Assembly (NCBI RefSeq): GCF_024713975.1
Contig: NC_091104.1
Coordinates: 10,063,580-10,127,579 of the forward strand
DNA length: 64,000 bases
Origin: Paralichthys olivaceus
Taxonomy: Eukaryota > Chordata > Actinopteri > Pleuronectiformes > Paralichthyidae
Direction of reading: 5' to 3'
Each line of letters opens with the position of its first letter. Position 1 is the stretch's first letter. A program made the translations under genes and the position numbers. The notes under the pieces were generated by a model. That model made no database searches and had not been told where the DNA came from. It was given only the letters and a program-made list of their open reading frames with translations. This document shows, piece after piece, positions 1 to 10,672 of this stretch.

Positions 1-990
1 CTGTTTAAAGAGTCTGTTTCATGAAGAGACGCTCCTCTCATGCCGGCCGGACTGCGGACACTGACCACAAACGGCGCACGGCGGTTAAGACAACGTTTGT
101 TTGTTTTTTCTTTTTTATAATGTGCGAAGGGGATTTTTAGTGGTCAGGTTTCAGAGGTGTTTCTGTACGAATGTGTGCAAGTGGTGAGAATGTGAGTCGT
201 AATTATGAATCCTTTTTTTTTCTTTACTCTGTGGCAGACGTCAGTTTGTAAGTTTGCACTGATTTGGATTGTGGGTGTGGTCGAAGCACAAGAAAGACGT
301 GAATGCTGAATCTCACTGTGTGTGAGTTTTGAATTTTCTGCTCGTTAGAATAATCAGTTGTTGAACCGTCCTCTGGATTTGTAAACGGTACTGGTAGTTT
401 ATAATGCAGCTCATTGTGCTCTTACGAAGGTCTGGAAAGTCACACATGATTTTAGAGTTTGAGCTCAATACTCATTAATGAGATTTTTCATAAGCAACAT
501 ACAAATTATTTCAAATTTCTGTGCAGTGATTTATGATGAAAAAACAATCAACGGAGCTTTAAGCACCAGAATTTGTTTGCAGGTGGATCCAGGCACCTGA
601 AGGTTTGGGGGATATTCAGTGTCAGTCAGAAGCTTGACATCACTTTAAAGTTCTGTGAATGTAATTCCAACAATGAGCTGTAACGCTGTTGTTTTTTTTT
701 TCCTCTTCGTTTCATTTGGCAGAAAAATTAACAACATCATCAGTGGACATGATTGAGGAGTTTCTCGTGGAATATTAATGTCTCTGTAAATCTCAGGGAA
801 GCATGATTGGGTTCTGACCAGAAAAGGGAGCGTTTGTTATCGGCTTGAGTTTTATGCTTCAGTCAGAGAAGCTGTGACCTTTGAGTTAGGTCGAAAAAAG
901 TTTGATTCTGTTTCTCTGTAATATTTCATCCTGTTTTGGCTGCTTGATCATTTTGTTGTGTAAAAGTCCCAAATAAAGACGTGGTCCGGT
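1..990 (+). other. probable 3' UTR of a plus-strand gene off the left edge
   Basis: There is no sustained coding frame. The stretch is T/A-rich and ends in a canonical AATAAA at 972-977, followed by a GT-rich downstream element, as at a plus-strand polyadenylation site. In human, SP3 lies tail-to-tail with CDCA7, and the strands here fit that arrangement, so cdca7 is the expected owner. That is inference from gene order only. The first 24 bases could just be the end of its last coding exon (LFKESVS then stop), but I cannot confirm this. Confidence 0.35.
972..977 (+). terminator. plus-strand poly(A) signal AATAAA
   Basis: AATAAA is followed within 30 bases by GTGGTCCGGTGTAG and a T-rich stretch, the usual layout of a vertebrate cleavage site. 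It would end the transcript entering from the left edge. Confidence 0.45.
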
Positions 991-1404
991 GTAGTTTGAC
1001 TGTTTTCATGTATTCCCATATAGATATTAAAACAACAGAAAGTTGCTCTACAGTTTCAGAGTGGAAAAAAATAATCTTAATGAAGTTAGAAGTAAACTAT
1101 CGAACCTGAACCATGTTTTTTTTTACAATTTAGTTCAACTTTGTTGTCAGCAACAGGAAAAGTTGAAATCAAGTCAGGTCCCTTTTGCCCGGGCCCCCAA
1201 ATTACCTTGGGACGCCCCTGTAACAAGTCATGGTAAACTCAAATAAGTAAACGTGAGAAGATGTAAAGAGCTGAAATTCTTGGATAATTGGTTGGAACAG
1301 ATAAATTATTTAAAGTATTGATGAATGGTTCACATCCTTACAAAGTGTATTTAGTCGTTGAATTAGTACCCACCTTAAAAGATCCTAAGCTCACAAAAAC
1401 CTGC

Positions 1405-3273
1405 CAGTGTCAAGGTTTCAGACTTTTATTGTGATCCATTTGAAAAAAATGTTTTACAAAAGGTAACATTCAATTTTTACACCAATTCTTTAAAAAAATC
1501 ACTTAAAATAAGGTTTTGATACATCAAATTCCTTTAACTAGGTAATGGCTTCTATAAACAATGTGAAAATAAGATAATATACATGTAAATGAATGCTACA
1601 AACAGAGGAAGGGATTACATCAAATAAAATAAAAAAAGAAAAGAAACAAACAATGGCATGATTGTTTTCCTTTTGAGTGACATCTGGTATCCAACTGGAA
1701 TGTTCGATGACAATAGCGCCCCCTACAGGGCCTAATGATTTGTTGCAATCGTTTCTCAGTTTTCTTCACATGGTCACACTGGTGCATGTTCTCCTCCTGT
1801 GGCCATGTGCAGGGGGCGATGACGACGAACAAGCCCTGCAGGAACTCAGAGGTGCCCTCCCTGCATGTCACAGCCTGTGATCTCCACCGTGTGGCTTTGA
1901 TTCAGACGACACCCATATTGGCAAGGAAATTTAGAAAAGAATTGACACAATGCAAATTTACAACAAAAGAATTATGCAAAAGGACAAAAATAAAAACGTG
2001 TTTAGATGTGGACGAGCACAGTGGACGTCATGCTCAGGAGGACAGGTGAGACATTCTGTTCAGACTGACCGGATGCTGGAAGAAGTTGCCCTTTTCTCAG
2101 AGCAGCTTGCATTTACACCGCCCCCCCCCTATCTCTTCGAGGTGGGAAAACAACCCCCGATCAGTAACAGTGGCACTGTCGTCCTTCTCTGTCCGACTGC
2201 TCTCTTTGAAACAGCGACACATCGGTGTTACTGTCCCTTTGGTCGTCAGTGATTGGGTGACGGCTGCTGCAAAGTTTTACGAGAAATGCCTTTTCACTGA
2301 GAGTCAGATGAGAAACAAGATAAAAACTGGTCGCCTGGCTCTGTCCCTGGGAAACAACATCCACCAACCAGCACCTCTGAATCTCACTAACTAACATATT
2401 TTATCTTTCTTTAAACTGCACAAAAACAAGGTGTGAAAACACAAATCTGCCATTTTTAAAAGAGGGTTATGAACCTGGTTATTTCTCGGCTGGGAGCAGT
2501 AACATCCTCCACTGCCTGTGAAATAATCTGGAACATAAACCTCCAGAAAACGTATTTTAGTTTAAGTTTTCCACTTTGTGTTTGGGTTAAACAACAAGAT
2601 GCACCATGTTAACTAATGACTTTTAGAGGTAGATGTTGTAATGCCTGGACAGAGCCGGGGAAGCTGTTTCCAGTCAGGCTTCATATCATAACCGTATTTT
2701 CTATTAAGTCAAACATCATCTTTAAAAAAAACCAGAAGGCAGCTGTTCTCCGGCAGCAGCGAGGAAACAGTTCAGCGCCGATGTTGTGCTGCTTCAAACT
2801 GAGGAGTCGGTTTTGTCCCAGAGAGGTTCACTCCTTCGTTTTCTCTCTTCCAAAGAAACTGCTGCTCGTCTCCATTTCACAAACAGTTACATCATCTGCA
2901 AAGCTTAAAAAACACATGCACCTCCAGCATTTTATACAAGAGTATGATACAAAATAAGGCATTTCATTGTGTTAAGTATTCATGTTGTGTTTGAATGTTT
3001 TCTGCGTGTGTGTGTGTGTGTGTATGCTTACGCGTGTACATAGCAACCACATTTAAATGTTGTTTCTTGCCCGCCTATAAAAAGACTGCAAAAAACAAAC
3101 ATAAAGTCATGATAACTCTTACTTAAAATATATATATTTGTCATATATATTTACGTATATATTCATATGTAAAAAAAAACAAACAAAAAAAAGGGAAGAG
3201 GGGAAGAGAAGAGCCCAAGAGGTCCCTGTGACGGGCCAGTTCTCAAAAACCCACCTCACCCCGTTCAACCCCC
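1405..3273 (-). other. sp3: sp3 3' untranslated region
   Basis: This sequence runs from the sp3 stop codon to a minus-strand AATAAA (TTTATT on the plus strand at 1425-1430). It is A/T-rich, with a (GT)n run at 3005-3023 and an AT microsatellite at about 3127-3171. No coding frame is convincing. The exact 3' end is not proven, because upstream variant signals could give shorter forms. Confidence 0.5.
1714..1732 (-). promoter_or_regulatory. CTCF-like motif
   Basis: The reverse complement reads GGCCCTGTAGGGGGCGCTA, very close to the vertebrate CTCF core (CCASYAGRKGGCRS). It lies in the sp3 3' UTR, between two convergent genes, which is a common place for insulators. Motif evidence only. Confidence 0.45.
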
Positions 3274-6200
3274 TCATTCCATGACCTCGCCGGGCGCCAC
3301 GGTGACCAGCTGCAAGGGGATCTCCTGATTGGCTATGAGGTCGTGGGCGGTGGCGGTCTGGAGGATGAGCGTGGTGCCGTCGGCTGTGATGACGGTGTCG
3401 GTGGTGGGCGGAGGCGTGGAGGACGGAACCCCGCCTTTTTTATTCTGGTGAGTCTTTATGTGCTTGGCCAGGTGGTCGCTCCGCATGAACCTCTTGGAGC
3501 ACTCATTGCACACAAACTTCTTCTCCCCTGCAACATCAAGCAAACACAGACGTCAGAGAGAGAAACAAACGACTGATGAACCAGCTGGATTCATTCACTC
3601 AGTTTAACTCCAGCGTGTCGCTGCGGACACCAACATGTCGAGTCATAAACCTGCAGTTAGAGGCCAAGTATCTGTTTCAGATCATTTACAGCTTGTCCAG
3701 CAGAGGGCACTGAGGAGTTAGGGTGAGGTTTCTGTAGTGTTCTACACGATAATGTTCAGGATTCAAAAATACCACATTACATGTGATTTACTTTTTTCAC
3801 AGAAATTCTAGGATAGAATTATTAAAAACCCAGAGAGATAAAAGAAAAACTGGGTTCATGAGGTCATTAACGTTTAGAAACTGAAACTAAACTACGTTTA
3901 TATACAAAATGGTGATATATCAATCAGCCTTGGTGGAGGGATTCACTCCATGAGCGTCCTTCTGGTCGGAGGAAACTGTTTAACACTTTTAAGACTTTTC
4001 AATATCAGTAGATAATGATTGTGTTTCACTCTGGACAAATCTGTCCAATCATTAATTGACTTGGACACGTTGTCAATCACTTCAGCTCACTTCAGTTACA
4101 AGGTTTCAGTCCTCCAGCCTCTGGTAATCATTAGACTTTGCAGAGTATCGTTCATAATGTCTGAGCGTTCAGCTTTGGAGCAGCAACTACAGACAAATCT
4201 ACATTAATAATCAAAATATTTCATCTATTGTGTTTTAGTCAAATGATTGATGTACAGGAAGCAGCGATGTTAGTTCTCAGTTTTTCAAATTTCCATACAG
4301 AAAACAACCTGAGTTGAAGAACTTGTATAATGATGCTAAATAATGACGAGACGTGTGTGAGCGTCCTCTCACCTGTGTGTGTCCTCCTGTGTCTCTGCAG
4401 CTCGTCGCTCCTGGTGAACCTCTTCCCACAGAACATCCAGTTGCAGACGAACGGTCTCTCCCCGCTGTGCCAGCGCAGGTGAGCTCGGAGATGGGACGTC
4501 TTCCCATAAACCTTCCCGCAGCCAGCGATGTGGCAGATGTGCTGCTTCTTCTTCCCCATGCCTGAACCTCTGTGACACAAAAAGAAAAATAAGGAAGGAG
4601 CCGAAATAAACACTGAGGATGATAAAAAACAGGAATGTGAAGGCTGAAGATTGTATTTAAAACAGGATAAAAAAGTAATAATCTTAAATCTCTACGCTGA
4701 TAAACAACTGAGCATAAGTTTTGCTCTCTCATGCAAATAGATGTTGACTTGCACATAAATGTGAAATATTCCTGTGGTTTAACAACGTAAACGTGTTGCA
4801 ACAGATTATCTCCAGGGTGATAAAGTAAATCAAGTGATCAGTCACCAATTCAATTAACATATTCTTCATATGACTGTCATCGTGATGACTAGAAGATGTT
4901 GTTTGGTTGTTCTTTGACCCTTTAACCCTCGGATGGCGTACATTTTCAAATAAACAGATAAACTTAACACCTAAAGCTGATATATCTGTGTGTGTTTTCT
5001 TTGTTTGTGTGTTTATCTGTGTGTGTTTTCTTTGTTTGTGTGTTTATCTGTGTGTGTTTTCTTTGTTTATGTGTTTATCTGTGTGTGTTTTCTTGTGTTG
5101 TATCTTTCCCACCTTCCTCCAGACTCTTTGCAGTTGGGGCAGGTGCAGGCGACTCTGCGCAGCCTCTTGCCCTCCCCGCTCTGCGCCTCCATGTCCTCGT
5201 CTCCGATCTGAACGCGCAGGTGGTTCAGGTCACTGGGGTTCAGAGTGGAGTCTCCGCTCAGCTGCCACTCCTCAGAGTCTGGCTCCTCTTTTATCTGTAT
5301 ACCTGAAACAGGGAAGAAAGTGTGGATGTAGGATGTCAGGAGATTTTAGATTTGCACATAAAAATGTATGATAATGTGTGTGAACGTAAACGAGCAGGCG
5401 TCACGTACCAGCTGGACTGTTTGCATCGTCTCCCTGCGTGTACTGAATTCCAGCTTGTGTTACAGAGTTGACTGTGACAGTCTGGAGGTTGGGTAGGTTC
5501 ATTTGTCCGGCTTGGCCCAGAGGGAGGGTCTGAACTGGGGCTAATGTCAACTGCTGGGCCTGACCCTGGCCCTGCGGCAACTGGAGCCCCTGGAGTGACT
5601 GGACACCCTGAACCTAGAGAGACACATTTGATATATGTCAGTAAGGACACGATTCGCAGCACAAACACATTTAGTTTCTGTGGGTAACATGAAGAAACGT
5701 CCTGCACGTGTCTTTCAGCTCACCTGGAAGGTCTGCCACTGAATCTGTCCGGTAGCAGAGACCGTCTGGGCCTGGATGAGGAAGGTCCCGGGGTTGACCA
5801 GCTGCACGCTCTGCAGGGTCTGACCGGCTCCCGACAGGTCCTGACCTTGAGCCACCTGGGCTACCTGGCCATGACTGTCCGCAGACAGCTGCAGGATGGG
5901 CTGTGACATAGTGGTGGCGTTAGACGATGACACCTACAGGGTAAAGAAAACAGAACGATTTATTACACACAAAAGGTTGTGAAAACAAATCCCCGCCGTG
6001 ATTCTATACAGGAGGAGCTGGTTCTACACGTCAGAACTGAATTTTCCAACAGACCCGGAATTTATTTTTGGTTGAAATTTGAAGAAACAAAACTTATGAG
6101 ACAAGCTGACATCTGATCACATGTTTTTTCCAATCTGCACATAAATGCACCAACTCATTTGTAGGGAAGGAAAATGTAACTAAGTGGGTTTGTAAAAATA

Positions 6201-8208
6201 AATTGCAACAGACAACAAGTGTAATGATCAGAGATTAAGTTCGACGACAGTGACAACATTTTAAGAAGTGTTCTGTTGTCACCTTTAGGCTCATGACGGT
6301 AAAAACTAATTCAATCAGTGCAGTTGACTACTGCTGGATATGATTTAATATTTAGATACAACTAGTGATGATAACTGAGTTATAACAATGAAGACATAAC
6401 AACAGTCACTTTGAGGAATATAGTGGTTTTAAAATAATTCCCCTTTTTCCTTTAACTACAAAATGTGCACTTCTGTAAAATAACTTTTCAAAATTAAAAC
6501 ATGTTCATATGAAAAACTTCAGGACGGTCCTTCAACATGTTTTAGGTTTTCTGCAGCATGTGTGAGCAACACATTGAGGACAGTACATAAACATACATGG
6601 TCCCTCAGATTGATCAGGTGATCCTCAGCTCCAGAAACCACAGCGTTAAGACATACAGGCTACATGACACATGACCTTAGTATAAATGTAATCACTCACC
6701 TGGATGTGCTGCAGGTGGTTGTGGGAGTTGAAGTTCTCCGAGGAGGAAGGGTCAGACACCCCTGCGGACACGGCGGTTGCTTGGGTCAGGACCCCGGTGC
6801 CGTCGATGGTCTCGATGAGGTGGGAGGAGCTGGAAGAGGTGGCAGTGGTGGTTGGCACGTACAGCTCATGGTTGGCGTTGCTCACCGTCACCAGCGACTG
6901 TTTGCCGCCGACGTCGTGTCCCTGACTCTCCAGCGTCTGGCTGCTCATGATCAACTGGCCCTCAGGTGTCACTGCAGTAGCGATGGGGACCGTCTGCGCC
7001 CCCGTGAGCCCTAGTGACTCCAGATCCACACTGTTTATGGGGACGAACGTGATGTTTCCAGGGAGGCCGACGGGCACCGTGCTGGTGTATGTGGCCCCTC
7101 CAGCCAGCGAGACGCCTTGGATTGACTGCACTTGACCCGCCTGAGTGAGGAGGTCTGTAGTCGACGTTGTCCCGATGCTGACCTGAGTGCCGTCTTGGAG
7201 GATCTGGATCTGACCTGTGCCATCATCCATCCCCTGTGACGAGAACCCTGCAAGGGTCCCATCTGCATTTTGGATTTGGGGGATGACCTGAGGAAGGGAG
7301 CCACAGTTTAGAACAAAACCTTCACCTGGGAGGAAAATCTGCAGCATTTCAAACATGTTTCAGCCTCTTTTTACCTGATACTGAATGCCTGACACTCCAT
7401 TGGCTGCACCCTCATTCCCAGATGCTGTGACATAGATGGGCTGGTTGGGAAGACTCCCAATAGGAAGCACGTACTGCCCGTTGGACGTGACGATGCCCGA
7501 GTTTGGAATGTGAACAACTCCCTGGTCATCCTTCCCAGCTGAGACGGGAGTCAACACCTCCCATCGGTCGGAGCCCGTCAGCTGAATGGCTGACATGTCT
7601 GTCGTCTGGGAGTGAAAAAATGAAACGCTGTGGTTAACAGGGACACATCACACTGCTGATTCATCTCAGATCACTTATAGATGCAGAGGCTGTGTTGATA
7701 ACATGGAGGAGATAGTGAATCAGGACGACTGAGAGGACAGAAGATACAATCAGCAGCTCATGGAGCAGATAACAGGCTCAGCAATGGTGGAGAGCAGAGT
7801 GTGGGGGATGGGTGGCTGTTACAACACAACTCAACGCTACTGTTTTGATTATGGAGGCTTCCCCCGCTGCATTAACACATCCCCGCAGCCTCCAGCCCAA
7901 GGTGCACCGGCTATCTCCCAGCGAGCCGACCCAAGTGACTGACTTCAGTGTCCTACCCACTATGGGCGGGTTCTACAGGGGTAAAGTGGGTGGCCGTTAT
8001 TGAGGGGATCACAGGAAGTGTACGGCTTTCACCCCATGCCATCAAAATTGTAAAACGTGTGAACTCCATGCTCTCAAAAAAAAAACCCAACCAGCAAGCG
8101 CGGGCGAGCGAGAGAGACGCGCTAGAAAATGTCGGATACCTGTGTTTCCGCAGCGCCGCCGGGTTGCAGGAACTCGCTTTGACTGCTGTCCACGTCCGCG
8201 GACGCCAT
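3274..8208 (-). CDS. sp3: Sp3 transcription factor, eight coding exons
   Basis: Nuclear GC-box-binding activator/repressor. Coding exons (minus strand, 5' to 3'): 8140-8208, 7375-7605, 6700-7287, 5724-5933, 5409-5613, 5113-5302, 4373-4569, 3274-3527. All join in phase to 647 residues, against 781 in human Sp3. Glutamine/serine/threonine-rich activation regions fill residues 30-430. The acidic IKEEE motif near residue 439 is the Sp3 inhibitory-domain SUMO site. A Btd-like CxCPNC box precedes three C2H2 fingers at about 508-590 ([35 protein letters not shown]). The end, [15 protein letters not shown], is Sp3-specific; Sp1 and Sp4 end differently. The ATG at 8208 starts [15 protein letters not shown], but the same frame stays open upstream and resembles the human N-terminus (see findings). 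No Sp box (SPLALLAATCSKIG) is visible. Human SP3 and OLA1 are likewise adjacent on one strand. Paralogue a or b cannot be assigned. Confidence 0.93.
3694..3713 (+). promoter_or_regulatory. CTCF-like motif in the last sp3 intron
   Basis: CCAGCAGAGGGCAC matches the CTCF core consensus CCASYAGRKGGC. It sits in the intron between the last two sp3 exons. Motif evidence only. Confidence 0.35.
4984..5095. repeat. 31-bp tandem repeat in an sp3 intron
   Basis: About 3.6 copies of a 31-bp T/G-rich unit beginning ATCTGTGTGTGTTTTC start at 4984, 5015, 5046 and 5077, nearly identical. The array ends about 17 bases from the splice donor of the 5113-5302 exon. Confidence 0.9.
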
Positions 8209-8860
8209 TTCTCCTTGTTTCAGATGCTGCTCGGGCGCTAGCAGGGAGCGAGGGGGAAACTCGGCGAAACTCTGTAATCTTCGACTCCTGGCTGCCGGGA
8301 AAGCCCGCAAAGCATCCCCACGCTCCGGTCCAGGGGGAGCAGACGACGAAATGCAACTTTGCGGCGGAGGCTCCGGGGAGATTCGGGCCCAGATCGACTG
8401 TTTACTTTGTCAACTCCGTGGCTAGCCTGCTAGCTGCGCGGCTAGCTAACCATATCTAGCTAGTTAGCCGCGGAGCAGGAGATAAAAAGACGCGGCTCTC
8501 GTCGCTGATTTCCGGACAAACTCACCGAGTAGTCGCGCTTTTCGACGCGCTGAACGCTTGCGTGTCGGTCATAGCGCGGGCGGAGGTAAGCGGCGGGGTA
8601 ATCGGATCTACTGAACTCCGAACATGATTGTTTTATCAAAGGCGGGCTAGTGTTGATCGGTGAATTCGGGTCGATTTTTTTCTATTTTGATTGACGGTGC
8701 GGGAAACACAAAAAGGTGGGACCAACACGCTTGACCGTCCAATTTGCATCGCATTACAGGACGTCCCGCCCTTCTTCTCTGAGCCTATTGGCTGAGCGGG
8801 ATGCAAGGCGACACCTCATTGGTTAGCCGGAACGTCGATCGTCATATATATATATTTTTT
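8209..8860 (-). promoter_or_regulatory. sp3: sp3 5' leader and CpG-rich promoter
   Basis: The leader upstream of the ATG is GC-rich. It holds a near-palindromic GCTAGC-rich block at 8419-8474. Between about 8560 and 8850 there are GC-box-like stretches (GCGGGCGG, GGCGGGG, GGCGGGC) and two inverted CCAAT boxes (ATTGG at about 8785 and 8818), the usual arrangement for a TATA-less minus-strand promoter. GC boxes could allow Sp-family autoregulation, as known for Sp genes. The transcription start is inferred near 8560-8590. Confidence 0.6.
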
Positions 8861-9289
8861 TTTTTTTTACAGGACGTGAGTTTCCTGTTTGTTGTCGAGA
8901 AAGAATTCAGTCGCTGGAGCCTAAACGGAGACAAACGAGACCAGAGAGAGTTTGAGTTCAAATCAGAGACTTGATCTAATCCTTCAGTGCAAAATAAAGT
9001 TATTTACAATGTCGTGATTTCTGTTTCCTCTGTGTGATGTCGAGTTTACTGTCGCAGAAACTCGTTAAAGTTCGTCAGCTGGCCTCCATTATACCACGAT
9101 CAGAAACTATCTCACTTCGAAAAATTCTTCTGGTACATAATTGACAATCAGAAAAAAATATCAGTACTCTCATTATTACGTAGGCAAAACTCATATTCAC
9201 AAATAAAAAATATACTAGATTTGTTGTGTTTATATTTCTTATTATACAGTAGTATGAAATACTGTCCCACTACACACTGGGAAACTTTA
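8861..9289. other. intergenic DNA upstream of sp3
   Basis: A TATATA/poly(T) tract at 8844-8870 is followed by AT-rich sequence. I see no exon, RNA gene or recognisable element. Confidence 0.5.
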
Positions 9290-9525
9290 AATTCACCCCC
9301 ATGTAAAATCTATGCACAGATTCATATTTAAAATGAAATTATACTGTTTTAAATTGACCTCCATGTAAAATCTATGCACCGATTCATATTTAAAATGAAA
9401 TTATACGATTTTAAATTGCCCTCCATGTAAAATCTATGCACCGATTCATATTTAAAATCAAATTATACTGTTTTAAATTGACCTCCATGTAAAATCTATG
9501 CACCGATTCATATTTAAAATGAAAA
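9290..9525. repeat. 62-bp tandem repeat
   Basis: Four copies with exact 62-base spacing: ATGTAAAATC occurs at 9301, 9363, 9425 and 9487. Each continues TATGCACCGATTCATATTTA, with only one to three changes per copy. It is a minisatellite with no coding content. Confidence 0.95.
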
Positions 9526-10120
9526 TCAGTGTCCTGAATCTCTTGTGTTGTTCTTCTGATCACTATCTTATGCGATCACTTAATTTTTTTTATTTATTTG
9601 TTTATTCGACAGGGACGATGATCATTAACGTGAACAGCAAAATGTCTGTAAATGAACCGGAGTTCACTCAACAGGCTCACTTTCCTCTGTCAGTTTTTAA
9701 AAAGGCTAAAACCTAAAATTAAAAATGACTTGTTATAGTCAACACATACATGCAATATAAATATACAGACTAATATTCAGACAGGTGCAATGTATACAAA
9801 TAAGTAACAATACAACATAAGAGACAAAGTGCACACAACAGATAGTTTTGCTCAGAATAAAACACTGTAGAGTTTGAACACAGAACAGTGACGAGTCTTC
9901 ATGGCGACGACAGTGTGAGACAACAAGTAGCTGAAGTCGACCCTGAGAGAGGATCTTGGGATTTATTTCTCAGGAGCCGTTTTGCTTTGCGGTTACACTA
10001 TTGATTATTGATCATCCACGCAGAGGGAAACACCAAAGTTTGATTAACAAAAAAACCTGGAAGGTTTAAAAAATCCATTTTTGAAAGCCTCAGAATGGTT
10101 CAATCACTTTCTGTTTGGAG
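9526..10120. other. intergenic, probably decayed dispersed repeat
   Basis: The segment at about 9585-9720 (TTTATTTGTTTATTCGACAG and onwards) resembles an interspersed fish repeat that I cannot name. The rest is AT-rich and shows nothing recognisable. Confidence 0.3.
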
Positions 10121-10320
10121 CTTAAAGGTCCAGTGTGTAAGATTTAGGTGAAAGGGAACTATTGGCAGAAATTTAATGTAGAATAATTCTCATGATGTTT
10201 TCACTAGTTTGTTTCATCTAAATTATATGAATTGTAGTTTTCTTTACCCCAGAAAAGGCCCTTGATATATAAATACTTTATATGTACATTGAGGGGGTCC
10301 TCTCTATGGAGGATTTCACA
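10121..10320 (+). mobile_element. truncated MITE-like element, copy 1
   Basis: It begins CTTAAAGGTCCAGTGTGTAA and matches the first 130-200 bases of the more complete copy at 15192-15536, including shared internal blocks (TTTTCTTTACCC, AAATACTTTATAT). The right half with its terminal inverted repeat is missing. No transposase is encoded. Confidence 0.7.
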
Positions 10321-10538
10321 CGATACCAGTTTGATTATAAATTCAACATTTAAAGACAAAAAAAATGATTTAACAGATAAATAGAATTTTCTCCCAGCTT
10401 TAACATTTAGTTGCATTTTATGAATTTTTAAAGACATCTGCTTTAAATTGTTATTCTGTAACTTAAAGCTTATTAACAAACCATTGAAAAAAAACAACCT
10501 GGAGACTAAAATTAAACGACATTAATTCAATGTATCAC

Positions 10539-10672
10539 TTTATTTACATTTTATGAGGTTGTAATTTTTCCAGTAACGCTCTGAACGACATTACCTTATT
10601 TACATCCAGTTCCAGATGTTCCCTCCAGAGGTGCTCAACCAACCGGTGCCGGATATCATTCATCCCAGGAGC
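10539..10672 (-). pseudogene. terminal-exon-like fragment, gene unknown
   Basis: On the minus strand a pyrimidine-containing acceptor (TTGTTCAG) precedes 42 codons starting APGMNDIRHRLVEHLW. The frame then ends in TAA at 10546-10544, overlapped by AATAAA at 10544-10539. The layout is that of a real 3' terminal exon. It is not part of ola1, whose C-terminus is complete at 12219. I do not recognise the family; a transposase tail is possible. No partner exon was found nearby, so it may be a relic. Confidence 0.35.

Noticed and set aside
2086-2957. Plus-strand frames of about 100 codons in the sp3 3' UTR region
   Set aside because: No family resemblance, no Kozak or splice context, and overlap with one another in different frames.
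4990-5371. Plus-strand frames of 73-154 codons rich in CVFFVCVF repeats
   Set aside because: They are translations of the 31-bp GT-rich tandem repeat and of the antisense strand of an sp3 exon.
3274-8208. Assignment of the zinc-finger gene to sp4 or sp1
   Set aside because: The IKEEE inhibitory motif, [20 protein letters not shown] and the IPLQLVTV terminus are Sp3 features, and ola1 is the known SP3 neighbour.
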